64,000 bases of DNA from Darksidea phi. Its lineage: Eukaryota > Ascomycota > Dothideomycetes > Pleosporales > Lentitheciaceae. Position 1 is the stretch's first letter; the number at the start of each line of letters is the position of its first letter. The translations under genes and the position numbers were made by a program. The stretch spans positions 120,427-184,426 of the forward strand of contig JASJFT010000084.1 of assembly GCA_030770425.1 (NCBI GenBank). The letters run 5' to 3'. Positions 11,711 through 24,216 of this stretch are shown here, piece by piece. A model generated the notes under the pieces. That model was not told the origin of the DNA. It worked only from the letters and a program-made list of their open reading frames with translations, and made no database searches.

Positions 11711-12293
11711 ATGGACAACGAAAGCGCTAAGCGGATCCAATGCGAACTCATAGCAGCTATCGAAACCGGCGATGCTGACCAACTCCAACGTCTACTCCGA
11801 GAATATCCGGAATACCCTCCTGCAGAGCACTGGCTTGCACCCGTGCACGCTGCTGCCGCTCGCGCAAGCCTGGAGATGTTTAGAGCATTCGTCGAACGCT
11901 TTCCGCAGGCCAAGGATTGGGATCTTGGCCATCTCGGGAACCCTGTTGGACTCGCGGCCGCACAGGGCGATGTTCAGTACCTGAAGTTTCTTCTCGACGA
12001 TCTTGGACTGAACGCGAACGAGGGTCGAATGATGTACACTCCGGTAACTTAGCCTTAGTTGTGTGAAAACGGTCGCCGAGCTAATCATTGCCGAGGTATT
12101 ACACTTTGTCTCCCAACTAGACGACACCAAATTGGTGAACAAAGCAGAGATAGTAAATGTACTCAAGCAGCACGGCGCAACACTCGAAGGCCAAGGCATT
12201 TGCTACCAAAGGTCGCACACATTGTCCAATGGCAAGTTGTGCTGGCATCGCGGCGGAAATCCAAATCCTCCGATCTGTGCAATGTCAATCTGA
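11711..12293 (+). CDS. Short ankyrin-repeat protein
   Basis: Exons 11711-12043 and 12096-12293 give 176 residues. The 52-bp intron (GTAACT...CCGAG) contains a CTAATC branch-like site. It is proposed because the first frame ends just after TP of an ankyrin consensus (MMYTP), and splicing continues it with VLHFVSQLDDTKLVNKAEIVNVLKQHGA cut across the repeat helices. Three to four degenerate ankyrin repeats are visible (LLRE, APVHAAAARASLEMFRAF, NPVGLAAAQGDVQYLKFLL). There is no signal peptide or enzymatic domain. Ankyrin proteins mediate protein binding; the partner is unknown. The C-terminus after the last repeat is short, so the gene may be truncated or have a further intron. Confidence 0.6.
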
Positions 12294-12604
12294 CGTTTCG
12301 GGTCGCATACCCCGTTTTGGCCCCAAGCGCACCCTTACTAAGCTGATAGTATGATCTCGCCAAGCAGGGGCTCATCTTTCCCAGAATAGACACATCAATG
12401 TAGGAATGCTGGTCGGTGGGAAGCACTACGGATTTGAATCAATTGATATTCTTGTAATTCATGAAACGTACAACCCCGTATCGGAGTGTCACGATAGTGA
12501 GATTTTCTTAAACGACTTCGACGAGCTAATTTTATCACCACTCGGTGGAAAGACGAAAGCGCATATAACGATGCTCCTGCTCCCGTCCAGTGCCAACCAA
12601 GCAT

Positions 12605-12626
12605 CCTTTCCTTTCCTTTCCTTTCC
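12605..12626. repeat. CCTTT pentanucleotide microsatellite / pyrimidine tract
   Basis: Four CTTTC units about 40-60 bp upstream of the start codon at 12665. CT-rich tracts near transcription starts are common in fungal promoters. Confidence 0.7.
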
Positions 12627-12664
12627 ATCTTGTTCCTACATTACCTTTCCTACCATAATCCAGG

Positions 12665-13550
12665 ATGAAGTTACAAACACTCTTCGCGTTCCCCGTTTCT
12701 CTAGTTCTTCTCTGGAGCGTGGCTGGTCCGCTCACCTGCGCAGCACCTGCCCCACTTCCAGCAGTTGGTAAGATACCTTTACATACTGCGTCTTCAACTC
12801 CTCTAACGAGATAGCTATAGAAATACCCAGCGTTCTCATATCTACCCGCAATTCTGGTCCCGATGCCAATGCCGAAGCAACGAACCTAACGTCCGTCGAC
12901 CTCGTCCGCCGCGGCTGTTTCTCCAGCAAAGAAGAAGACATCGGCCCGACGACCTGTGACGGCACCGTCCCACCTGCCGACGAAATGGCCGCCCAGATGC
13001 GACGCAAAGGTTTCGTTGGGTCCAAAGTTTCTGCCTTCTACACCCGCCTTCAGGGTGGGGCGGCAATTAATCTGTGCAAATGCTGGGTCAACAACCATCC
13101 GAACGAGATTCCGAACCCGCCGGGCGCCGTCTTCTTTGACGAAATTGTGAATAGTGATTGGGAGAACGCAGTCGGAACTGCGATGATGGGGTCGCCGAAT
13201 GGTGTGAGCACGATTACGAGTTATCAGAAACTGTTGAGTCAGGTTTTTGCCCAGGAGAGCAGGGGAACGGCGTGGATCTTTGCGCCGGCCGATCTAGACT
13301 TTGATACACTGGATGAGGTCAACACTTGGTATGTTTGGACACTATGTCGTACGTTAATGAAGAGGATGAATCTAACGCGCCGATGTAATGTAGGAAGAAC
13401 TGGGAGTTCCCGGCACTGACGCAGAATCCGAATATCATTGATGTGAGGCGCACGGATCCGAATGATAATAGCGATCCGCCGAGTGTGACGACCATCTGGA
13501 GACAGGGTGATCCTACGCAGGTTCCGAGGGGCTTGGTCCTGGGGCTTTGA
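12665..13550 (+). CDS. Secreted protein of unknown family
   Basis: Three exons, 12665-12767, 12821-13328 and 13394-13550, give 255 residues. Both introns (53 and 65 bp) have GTAAGA/GTATGT donors and TAG acceptors, and both junctions keep the frame. Residues 1-26 form a strong signal peptide (MKLQTLFAFPVSLVLL). The mature part has four or five cysteines, a conserved-looking core (IPNPPGAVFFDEI, NSDWENAVGTAMMG, RGTAWIFAPADLDFDTL) and a charged C-terminus (DVRRTDPNDNSDPP). I do not recognise the family. The regular Trp/Phe/Asp pattern suggests a folded extracellular domain rather than a disordered effector. It could be an enzyme or an effector-like protein. Confidence 0.72.
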
Positions 13551-15108
13551 GTTGTGGTACTAGCATCCAAGTTACGTATGTGGAGCTCGAGGGCGCTTGT
13601 AAATTTATTTTGAAGTTCGTGTTTGGCATTTCAGGCGTTGCTTTTGTATTACCGATGACAGCAACAATGCTTTCCTAGCCGACCTACCTCGCTAGAGGGG
13701 CTAAAAATATAGCGAAGTCGAAGTTGGGTTGCTGCCGGTACTTGAGTGTTTCTTAATTACCTTAAAACTAACCCAAATAACGGGGTTTCGTTATTATCCA
13801 AGACAACGATAGTCTTCCTCGACATGTCCCTTAGCCTATTGAAAATTAAGCCGAAAATAGAACCAACCGAATCGAGAAGATATGACTTTCGGATTTTCTG
13901 CAACGCTACGATTGTCGTACCATATCGGTAAGGCTGCGGAGTTCTCGTAGAGGCTAAGCGTTCGGCAATATCAGCGACTAGGTCGTAAACTTATCTCTTG
14001 ACCTTAACATTAGCTTGCCGCAGCTTCGAGTATAAGAATATGAAAGCTCTATTCCTAATATTAAGACTCGAATTTTTAGATATGTATTAATATATCTACA
14101 TGTTGATCTAGGCAAAAGATTAGATTTAAACATATTCCTTTAGCTAGTTTAAGAGTAACATCAATAGAAGGCTGCTAAAGGAAGATCGGGCGGATCGCGA
14201 TTCGTCGGGAAGCCCATTCGACGGCAATGTGGGAAGCTTCTGGACCTACCACCGTTGCTTGGGAGAGGAGGAGCTTACTTACTCGGCTTCAACAGCGCGC
14301 CATCGAGCGCGTTGAAACCGACGTGTGGTCGCCGCTTACTCATGGGCCATCGCCCTGGAAGCGTTCTTCTGTAGCGAGCCAAGCGCCTCAAGCCCATACT
14401 CCGCCTGCAGCCAGACCACCCGAACGAAAGGGTGCGTACGCAGCCTCTGCCCGCATGCCCTCGGCTGGCTCCCTTATGGGATAATCACATCACCGGAGCC
14501 GCCGGTACCCGCCGCACAAGCGCTTCCCCGACCGTACCGATAGCAGCGCGAGCGACAAAAACCATCGTGGCAGTGGTCGGAAGATTGATGAGAAGACGAG
14601 TCCGAAGGACGCTCCGTGATTGGACGCTTCGACCATCATTACCCCGCCATCCTCCTGGAATACTTCCGTCGAAAACGCAACATCGCCCCAAGCATCACCA
14701 TATTCCTAGCACTATTGGTGCCTATGTGCTTTTTTTTTGGCACATTCCCCTTTAAAATAGAAATTTTTCTTATGACTATTAACACTTCGCACACATTCCG
14801 CGCCAGTAGTATGCTGATCTTGTACTCACATGGCATCGCGACATCGGGGTAAGCCAATGAAAAGGCATGATTCCTTTTGGCAAGCAGCTAGCGACTGCCA
14901 AGGTTACACGGCAGCCGGTCAACAGATGCGTTGTACGGTTGAACAAGTAGGAAAAGGCTATAGCCTTGCCACAGGGGGCATTTAATCTTTAAGGTTCAGC
15001 CTGGCCGCCTCCAGCCTTTTCTTGCTACTCTTTCTCTTTCTCACACTTCCGGTTGCATCTCAAATATCGTTCCATCATACTACTGGGAGCATACCATCCA
15101 ACGGCATA
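13551..15108. other. No supported gene; AT-rich segment at about 13690-14160
   Basis: The first half is AT-rich with many stops in all frames, as in mutated repeat relics, but I could not identify an element in it. The second half (14160-14860) is GC-richer with interrupted frames up to 107 codons, some membrane-like (VAAYSWAIALEAFF), which may be a decayed gene. A CT-rich tract at 15013-15045 precedes the next gene. Confidence 0.45.
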
Positions 15109-18100
15109 ATGACGGACCCCGGGGGTATCGTCGGCACGATCTCCCTGACTTTGCAGGTGATGCAAGGCTTGAAGTGGTACTACTCTCAGTTCAGCGCTCA
15201 CGGAGATGACATCAGAGCAATCGTCGTTCGCGTGGAGCGTGTCGAATCAATACTCCACGTTCTCGGAAAGCCTGTTCGAGAATTGTGGCGCGATGACGAC
15301 GAACTGTCGGAAGAAGTCCAAAAATGCATCGTGGCATGCGCAGAGGCGGTGCGCCGGCTGCAAACGTGCCAGCAGAAATGCGCTGCGCCGGATCACGCGC
15401 CAGATACAGTGAGAAAAAGGATAGTGCTGGGCACGACAAAACTTTTATACCCATTTCGAAAAGACACGCTCGAGGACCTGCAGAAGCAGTTGGATCGATT
15501 GCTGGAGAACCTTCAGGTCATTATCGAAGTACTGCAACTGTAAGTTGACACTACAGTGTCTACCCCAGGCCCTGTACTACTACCAAGCCGTACTGACTGA
15601 CAAAATAGCGACTCCTCGATCCGCTTCCACAACAGCACCGAAACCAAAACAACTGCCATCCGCGATGGAGTCGCTGTCGTCCATCACAGACAGACCTATC
15701 AGACCGAGCTTCTGGAGACCATCGATAAAAGAAATGAAGAGCAATGGACAAAACTATCGCGCCACGAATTGCGCGTGGAGGAGAAGCTCAATGATTTGAT
15801 GACAGCTGTGGGCCAGCTTCTTCAACCTCCCAACCTTTTGCCGACACCTACGGAGCTCAAAGGGCCTTGCGATCAGTATATGGAAGCCTTAAAAACAGCT
15901 GGAAGGAAAGGCCGCGAACGTACTGTAGTTGCCACTGGAACAGAATCGGCTAACAAGTGCCGCAAGCTATCGGTCTTCGGATGCGTGTGTCCAAACCCCG
16001 CACAAAGGCGCTCTCAAACGTCCCGACAGCGTTGGATAACCTTCTTTCACACAGAAAGGCAGAGACATCTGCCTAACTGCCCATTTATGATCCCCTCGCA
16101 GCGCTCTGTCACCGTAGGATTTCGAATGCGTGCTTGCCGCGGTGCTCTTGGCTACTTGATCGAAGCTAGTCTCGAATGGGCGAACAGGTCTTTGTCTCCC
16201 CATTTATCGTATCAAAATATCGTCCGTTGGAGTCCAGCTTTTGAGCTGCTGCTTTGCCTCAATATAGTCTCAAGTTCGCCATACGAACGATACGGACTCT
16301 TATCTTCGGCTTTCAAGCTGACATTTGAAACTTTAGTTCACCTATTCAAGGGGAACAGAGCAGATCCCCTCGACACAACACCTGTGGGTGGAACTATAAG
16401 CCACGTAAGCGCCCATTCAAATAAAATTATTGTATTTGCTAATGTTTGCAGCACCTGTTCGGGGCATTGGGAGTGTGGATATATTTCAGGAAGCTGTGGG
16501 ATGCTAACATCATTTGCGAGACTATACAACTTTTATTGCAGTTTTCCTGGGCCATGGGTCTTAGATTAGACCAGATGGATGATTACGGAAGGTAAAAACA
16601 GCGCATTTAACACTAAAGTGACTACTTAGCTGATTGTCATATTATACAAAGTACGCCATTGGATTGGTTTCTCCGGCATCTGCGTCACGGTGACGAGTTT
16701 ACTTTGTCTAGCCTTTTTGACAATTTGTCGCATATACCTGGGCTCAGAAACCTAGAATATTCCTCGATCATCCTCTATCGCGGGATAGCTGCGTATTCAT
16801 ATCATAACGTCTACGCTGCGTATGTATCCAAGGACGCATTCCTCGACGGTGTGTGGAATTCAATTACATTTCTATGCCTTTCAACTGACATTCACAGCTT
16901 GCAATGACAGCCCTATACGGAAATCCATTCTCCGAAGATCTACAGACGAGCTTCGAATAGCCTTGGAACAATACAGATGCCGAGACCCTAGGGAAGGTCC
17001 GGACCTTGGCCTACCCCTGGCTTCAATTTGGATGCCTGGCCTCCAAGAACTTCTTGAGCGCGGCCTAGACCTCACGCAACGCGATGAAAATGGATTTAGT
17101 CTGCTGGACTGGGCAATCAGATCTAAGAACAAAGAGTCTTTCCACATGCTGATCCCAGTTTCGGCTCTATTGACTAAAAAAACATGGCCCGGGGCCTGTC
17201 TATCGGAGGATCTAGATATCATTAACGCTGTCGCGTTAGCTTTGAACCGTAAATCCAGGCAAGATTATCCGGATTATTCATCTTCTCAAATCAGCCAAGC
17301 TTTCGCGCAAGACAGCATATATGGAGCTCTTTTCCACATGGAAGGTTTCCCGGTGCCTAATTCGATGAAATTTGCAGCGACACAAGCACTCTTCAAAGCC
17401 GGATTTGAGGAAGTAGACGTGAATGTACCAAACCTCGGCACACCTCTATGGTGCTACGCGAATGCTCTATGGGTCCGCCCGAATGCTCTACGGGGGTACC
17501 CCCTAAACAAGGATTACATTGGGTTAATATTGTGGCTCATAAAAAAGGGCGCCCGGATTACTTGGCAACATCCGACATCGAAGACTATGCCTTTGCATCT
17601 CATCGCGGAAAGAATTGCACTTTCCAGCCAGACCGACCAACATGGACGGCTAGTTGCTCGGGAGCAAAGCTATCTCCAATCAATTATGCTTGTGGATTCC
17701 AGCACACTCAACACTGGCTCCGGGATTAGTGTCCAGTCCAATGCGGAGCCTTCTTCGAATTCCAGTGCTACGAACGATTCCAGTAGAGCTGTTGCAGCGG
17801 ACTTTGGTGATCCAAGTGCTTCGTCTCTACTGCAAGCTCTTATCAATATCATATTTCAAGATTCTAGGACGGACCGTTGTTCATGTCACTGCTCAATCGA
17901 TGGTTGCAGTGTCACCAGTGCATCTCTAAAGAGAATACTGCATTACGATTATACGCGTTCTGTAAATCGGGAGACACCAATCGGCAACCTTTTGAGAGCA
18001 TCGATACGTACCGTTCTTGGATTTTACCCCCGTACAGCGGATCATCCGCGGTTATTTGGCTCCGTCCTTCGGGCTGTCACTTTCTACGCACTGGGCTTAA

Positions 18101-18501
18101 CGCACACCTGCCACGACCATAGTCCGGTTTATCGTATTGTACCCAAAGCCCCGCTGCCGGACGAGGATATTGTCGACATTCAATATACTGAACAAGAGGA
18201 CATTCAACTTCTGGAAGAGCTGCTGCTGGAATTTGAGAGCGTATGGAAGACTTACGACGGGACATTCATCGAGTTTCTTGATGGGCCTTGGAGCACGCGC
18301 GTGGAGGAAATTCTGCATGAGAGGAAAACATCTCTTGGAGGCGGAGTGGAGAAGCTGGTAGATCTGGGTATCGTCTGGAGTCGGTATGGGCCGGAGCTGC
18401 CGCCTTTGGTCAAAGATAAAAAAATTGGATCCTGGGAATGGTTCGAAAGCTGTTGCAAAAGAATTCGTGATGGGACATTCACGGGTACTTATGTGGTCTA
18501 A
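15109..18501 (+). CDS. Fungal_N-type N-terminal domain protein with C-terminal ankyrin-like region
   Basis: Five exons, 15109-15539, 15609-16404, 16452-16591, 16652-16848 and 16898-18501, give 1055 residues; all junctions keep phase and the introns are 47-69 bp. The ATG at 15109 is preferred over one 87 bp upstream because residues 3-30 (DPGGIVGTISLTLQVMQGL) are the hydrophobic helix that opens the Fungal_N domain (the domain also found in the so-called azaphilone cluster protein L group and in many fungal STAND proteins). An amphipathic helical region follows to about residue 145 and a coiled-coil-like segment to about 240. The central part has no P-loop. Near residues 560-600 an ankyrin-like unit appears (LQELLERGLDLTQRDENGFSLLDWAI). 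Such proteins are treated as relatives of fungal NLRs lacking the NTPase. A regulatory or recognition role is inference. Confidence 0.85.
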
Positions 18502-19066
18502 GAGCTTAAGGGGTGAGAAGTGGGTCAACTGGGTAACACAGGCTTTGATTGTCTCCAATTAATAAGCGTCTCATTGATAACGCCAGTTATTGTGTAGCGC
18601 CCTGCATTATCTTACTCGGTTATATCGGTCTCAAACTAAGTATGGTGAAGGCAACATGCACGGTAAGGGTCTGCGTTAAGTATCATCCGTCTAAAGTCGA
18701 AAGGGGGATTGCAATGACAGCCCTAAAAAGAGAAAAAGTTCCACGAGACCAGGAGATCTGGAAAACACTGTGATCAGCGCTTCTTCACTCACCGGTAATA
18801 TCAGTAATGCCATCAAAAATCAGTCGTTCATGATGACGACGGAACGAGGCTGCAGGGCATGGAGTGGTAGGCTTCCGCCCACATCGTACAACATCACTAC
18901 ATCCTCCAAGCAGCATACTTACAGTTGTTTCTGGGTGTGTTATGTGCAGCTCGATGTTAATAATTACCTAACATCGAGCAACGTTGGCCGGCTCTCCGTT
19001 CTCGAACATGATTGGCTGAGTTTGCCCGGCACGCTGGGCCGAACTCTTGTCTAACCCCACCTTGAG

Positions 19067-21371
19067 ATGACATCCGCCTCGGCCACTCGCATAACATCCT
19101 CTACTACAATGGAAGTCACTGCGCAATGTTTCCGCTGCCGAGGGATCAGCGATACCATGCTGCTATGGCGTAACGAGCAAAAAAATACACTTCGATATGA
19201 GCTAGGAGCGTTCGGTGACCTAGATAATAATCAAGACTGCAAAACCTGCCAGGCCGTCGTTGAATACTTTCGTGCCGAACTCGAAGGTAATCCGCCGCCA
19301 TCGTCGTGCCTATATTTCGGCAGACTGATACACAAGCAACGATTTTGGATTCACTTGGTGCGTCTTTGAAGCTCCATCTACCCCAAATCATGACCGCTAA
19401 ACCGGGAAGCAATTCGGTGACGCGTTAGACGACGACTACCAATCTGCTGCGCTTGAATTGATACCGCCTTATGAGAGGGAGCCAAGTACGGGATACTATT
19501 TGACGCTCAATGAACACTGGATCGATATACAAAGAACCTCTCGATGGCCAGCATCCTGCGATCTGGAGCATCAAGGCGTTTGCCACACTTTCCCCGCCTG
19601 GAAAACGTTGGACCTTCCGACAAACCTGATCCTTATCGATGTCGAGTCTTGGAGCCTGGTCATGGTCAAGCCATCGCAATACGTAGCGTTAAGCTACGTT
19701 TGGGGCCGAATACCTGACATTCTCGAGACTACGAAGGCGAACTTCCACAATCTTCAAGAATCCGGGGCCCTAACATCCTCCAATCTCTCCGCGCGACTAC
19801 CGAGAACTGTCCGCGATGCAATCATCTTGACAAAGGCTGTAGGACAGCGGTACCTTTGGGTAGATAGGCTCTGCATAGTTCAAGATGATTTCGCGAACAA
19901 GAAGCAGCAGCTCGATAGCATGGCCTCCATATACGCAAGGTCCTACTTCACCATTGTCGCTGCGGACGGCCCCGATGCCGATTATGGTCTCCGGGGCGTT
20001 CCGGGCTCGGATTCTCCACGATCGCACAAACAGAAGCTATATCATTTCTCCAACCGTTGTTCGATGCTACAAGCCCCCATTCCCGAAGAAAAGCAAGATA
20101 TCAAAAATTGGCATCGAAGAGGCTGGACGTTCCAAGAGCGAACCCTGTCGAATCGAAACTTGGTCTTCTTTGATGATCAGGTCTTTTGGGAATGTCGCAG
20201 CTCAATCTGGCTCGAAGATCTTGCCGACATTGCGGAGGGAGCCAACCCGCTGAAGATATCGAAGCGCAAAACTGCCGATGGGCATGATTTGCAATTTTTC
20301 AAATGGCCTGATCTACACCAGTATGCGAATCTCGTGCAGCGGTATAATTGCAGGCTTCTTAGCTTCCCGTCCGACGGATTGAACGCGTTCTCAGCTGTAC
20401 TTCAAGCTTTGAGTCGGTCGTTCCCGGGAGGCTTTCTGCACGGTCTTCCAGAACTCTTCTTTGACTATTCGGTTCTATGGGCACCTATTCTCTCATGCAA
20501 AAGCCGCGGGTTACAGTTTCCTAGCTGGTCGTGGCTTAGTCATGAAGGCGATATCGTGTTTCTGTATTACAACAAGTGCGACAAGCTTCTTTTCGAGTCC
20601 AGCATTGGTGGCAAGTTAATGCTAGCCCCGGCCGCGGAACTATATCCCATGGTGGATTGGTATAAAATCTCCGCCCAAACGGGAGAGAGACATCGTGTTG
20701 GCAACTCGTACTATGAGTATCAGAGAATGCGAACAGACAACGAAAAGCCGTTGCCGCCCGGATGGTCAAGATACACCCATCACCAGTCGCATCCTCAGTT
20801 GAAGAAACACCAGGAGGATGTCGTGTACTTCAAGCACACGGAAATATGGGGAAAGCAGTTCATCTATCCCTTTCCAATAGCCGAAGAGCCTTTGAGGAAT
20901 GTACCTGCCATGTGGACTAATCACTTAGTATTTACGACAACCAGTCGCTTCTTAATCCTTGGCCCTGAGATGAGAGGACGGGCGGAAAGCGGCGGTTATG
21001 GGTGGAGCAATTATCACAACGCCGAGGTAGCCGGCTGCATAGTTTTTTCTCTGTTAGACACTTTCGGTAATTGGGTCGGCTTGATACGCGGGAACGAAGT
21101 CAATGAGCGCGAGGCCCCAGTCCGAGAAAGATGCGAGATTATTGTGGTTTCCGGTGGTCTGGTTAAGGAAGACGCTTGGGATCGTGCGAGGAACGGATTC
21201 ATGGAGTTGGACGTGAGGAAGGAATTAAGGGGAATGGAGGTGTATGAGTTTTTCAATGTGCTGTGGATTGAATGGGATGGGGGAGTTGCAAATAGAAGAG
21301 GTGCTGGAAGGGTTTGGAAATCAGCTTGGGAGAAGGAGACTGCTGAGAGAGTAGATGTTGTATTAGGATAA
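19067..21371 (+). CDS. HET-domain (heterokaryon incompatibility) protein
   Basis: Two exons, 19067-19357 and 19410-21371, give 750 residues. The 52-bp intron has donor GTGCGT and acceptor AAG, and it joins the frames in phase. The N-terminal region contains a cysteine pair pattern CFRCRG and CKTC. The HET domain starts near residue 188 with YVALSYVWG and continues through LPRTVRDAI, YLWVDRLCIVQDD and ASIYARSYFTIVAADG, the ordered blocks of the family. The long C-terminal half carries the WTFQER and SWSWLSHEG blocks usual in full-length members. HET domains trigger a cell-death response in vegetative incompatibility; most paralogues have no assigned locus. It lies 565 bp downstream of the Fungal_N protein on the same strand. 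Confidence 0.92.
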
Positions 21372-21776
21372 GAGTGGAAGTCTATCGCCGCGATCGCAAC
21401 TCATGGTGAGCCTTGCAATTACCACAATAGGCCTATTTTCGGGTCTGGAAGCGAATAACGAATCTGGTGCCGTCGACACATACGCCATCCCACCGATTCC
21501 TTACCGTCGGAAGATGTGAAGCTGAGAATTGAGTATATTGAGGTCCCTGTGTAGGGAATGTAGAGGGGAGGGCAAGGTCCCCTTATATACAGGTGAATAG
21601 AGAGGAATAGGAGCGTACAGGGGTGCGTTCCGGCGCAACAGAAGACATTCCTTTCCAAACGCGCAGTTTGGCATCAAACGGCTCTCACAGCCAAAACAGT
21701 CTAATTATACCAAAGCCTCACATCGTTGTCGGTCTTTTGCATATCTAATCTCCATATCAGCCTGGCGTTGGCTCGT

Positions 21777-22504
21777 TTATTCCTCGGGTGCAGAAAGCAC
21801 CTTCACCATAATGCCTCTTCCACTCGCATAAGGTCTAACAATTTGGAGCCAAACCTTATGTTCATCCTCAAGCTCCTCATCTAAGTCTTCAGCAAATTTG
21901 CGGCGAAGACCTTCCTCTTGAAATTCTTCTACCACTTCAAGGAGAACCCCGTAAAGGGGATCCTCGTTTATACTTCCATATTCGACAATTTTTAGGCCGC
22001 GTAGGGCGCTGAATTGCGCCAGGTCCGTTATGAATTGTTGCGCCGAATTCTGTTGCTCAAGCGTGGATCGTCTTGCCGTGTAGAAGCTAATTGCAAGGTT
22101 TTCGAGATGTCCAATATGACGCTGATGGATGCCTCTTAGAAGCGAATTCAAAGATATTCCATCGCAGAGGGACTGAATGCCGTAGTCCAGGTAAAGAATG
22201 TACTGGTTGTGTCAGGCATGCAAACTGGGAAGGGCCTCGATTTTTGTTGCCTATCAGCTCTATAGCATAGAAGTAACAGGCCATCCATTCGCGAAGCGGT
22301 TTAGACACAGGCAAGAGTGGCGATGGTGTCGTGGTACAAATGAGGAAGTGTTTTGGATCATGAGACGCCTCTAGGCGCACCCAATAAGGTTCGCTAGCCA
22401 GAAATTGTTCTACAATCTACTTGAACAACTCTTGCGGTAGCTTGAGGACCATACTTGTGAGTATTTCCTGAAGGGTATGGTTCTTTTCAGACACATCTGT
22501 GCTA
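21777..22504 (-). pseudogene. Decayed coding fragment, unidentified family
   Basis: The minus strand reads protein-like sequence in one frame from about 22504 to 22200 (WVRLEASHDPKHFLICTT, REWMACYFYAIELI), but a TAG interrupts it at about 22416-22418. The continuation, GIQSLCDGISLNSLLRG and a charged C-terminus rich in Glu, is in a second frame from about 22190 to the stop at 21777. No canonical GT donor joins them, although a GC donor is possible. I do not recognise the family. The internal stop and frame change suggest a dead gene. Confidence 0.45.
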
Positions 22505-22748
22505 AATTCTTGCAATGCACTGCTTGGAGACTCTGAGAAGATCAGTCATGTGCTTCCCCGATTTGAATTTGAGCCCTTACTATATGGTACCTGAGCAGCC
22601 GCACCATCCCACTCACATCAGCACGTGGGGAGTTAGGCAGTGTGTCGACTATGACATGCTCAATGAAGCCCTGGATAAACGACGTTATTCACGCTCAGAA
22701 TATGGCGAAGAAGTCAATCAGTTACTTGACGCAGCTAATCGTGGTTAG
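22503..22748 (+). pseudogene. UstYa-like (DUF3328) C-terminal fragment
   Basis: From the ATG at 22515 the frame reads HCLETLRRSVMCFPDLNLSP and, after a proline/histidine linker, WGVRQCVDYDMLNEAL. This is the order seen at the end of UstYa-family proteins: an HC-L-x-x-L-R block, a Cys-x-D segment, then a CxD/N-type block. A stop codon at 22503-22505 lies directly before it, and the membrane helix and first HxxHC half are missing. UstYa-family proteins act in ribosomally made cyclic peptide and other secondary-metabolite pathways. This copy is a remnant and no cluster partners are next to it. Confidence 0.5.
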
Positions 22749-23750
22749 TTCATGCGGGCTGCAAAGATGAGAGGGACAGATAGTGGGGTCGGAAAGGCGT
22801 ACAAGGGGTCGAGCTTACAACTACGCGGTAATTTCAAGAATCAATCCAATCTCTGAATGTTGATTATATGCGTCAAACTAAGGCGGTATTGATGACGGTC
22901 TGCCAATGATCCTCCACTACAATCGGCGCGCAGTTGTTTCCATATCCTTGTGATTCATGGGAATTCGAACACTATGCTCATGCATGTTGCTTTTGCCTAT
23001 ATTTGGGTGCTAGTCGCGAAGAGGTGGGCGGAAGCACGGGGGCGGCAGTATTGGGGGGGAAGCAAGGCGGCAGAGGAAATGGCTCCAAAAGGCACAGGAT
23101 GCATGTAGGTGATTGGCGATGGCCGCCCCCGTAGTGTTCCAACGTCTTACGTGTCTACGGAAGCGAAGTTAATAGGTTCGCCGATCACAGCTAATATGCA
23201 AGTGATCCAGTACACTGGAACACCCGTCGAGTGAGGCACCTTAGCTCGGTGCCCGACAGGCATGTACTGTACCAGCCGCTTTTGTCGCCTGCCTATGCCA
23301 TTTCCGTCCTTATAAGAGGACGACCATGGGGATGCTGCCGTATCCGCGGGGGTAGCTTGACCTACGTTCCAAGTAAGGCCCGATTGTTTGGGGCGTAGAA
23401 AGCCTGCTACTAACTAGTTCTTCCTGTAGTCGACGGCGCGGCCATTGTCTAATTCTCTTGGCGTGGCCGAAGGATCCGAACTAGTCCGGTTTTTCCTCCC
23501 GTTGAGAGGGCGGGGTGATGAAACCGACGAGTACTCCGAGCCAATGGGGGAACTGCATGTTACACAGCCAACACAGCCGACACTGACCGGACCACGCCGG
23601 ATGTTGGAACATGATCTCATTGATTGGGTATTTGCTGTAGACGAAATGGGTTTAGCGCCTTGGCAACAAGCTCTTCTTTATGAAGTAGTATCAGGCTAGC
23701 TCACACACCAGAACAGGTCACATGACTGCTTCTGGCTGCTACGCCTCATT
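22749..23750. other. Intergenic, no gene seen
   Basis: It contains an 84-codon plus frame (23445-23699) and a 66-codon one (22934-23134), with no recognisable features. Confidence 0.5.
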
Positions 23751-23756
23751 CGGTTC

Positions 23757-23764
23757 TATATAAG
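23757..23764 (+). promoter_or_regulatory. TATA box-like TATATAAG
   Basis: A good core-promoter match followed by a CA/CT-rich leader (TTTCACAATCAACCACAG). It is 453 bp upstream of the MFS start. A second TATA-like site (TATAAATA, 23936-23943) is nearer. Either could serve the transporter, the upstream one implying a long or spliced leader. Confidence 0.35.
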
Positions 23765-23935
23765 CTGCCTCTCATACAGAGCTTTCACAATCAACCACAG
23801 TTCTCACAGCCATTTATCACAGTGATTCACTCCGAGCCCTCACTGTGACAAGTAGCCACTCACCCAGATTCGTGCACCAGACTTTGTTTACGAATTGTAT
23901 TTGGCCCCACTTTTTTGTGTCAGTCGAGTGATAAC

Positions 23936-23943
23936 TATAAATA
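23936..23943 (+). promoter_or_regulatory. TATA box-like TATAAATA upstream of MFS gene
   Basis: It lies 274 bp upstream of the ATG at 24217. It is a sequence match only. Confidence 0.3.
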
Positions 23944-24216
23944 ACCTTGCATCGTTGCTGCAGTCTCTGGAAGAAGAATAAGCCCGCCATTCAACAACCC
24001 GGGCTGCCCCCAAGGCTTACCCAAGCATACAATTATGTCTGGCCTTGGGTCTGGAGCTAAGTACGTGGAAAGTATACCCTATTACAAACGTACTTGGTTT
24101 GTAGAATATCGGTTCACTCACGACGTACCTGACACTTTCTGACCTGGTCCAGGTTGATTTTATCGTTGAGAGATCGAAATCGTTCCTCTGAAGACAAGCT
24201 GTACTCAACGACGAGC

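Noticed and set aside
22996..23134. A Gly-rich frame that could suggest a glycine-rich peptide
   Set aside because: It comes from a short G-rich run (GGCGGCAG, GGGGGGA) and has no start context, signal peptide or continuation.
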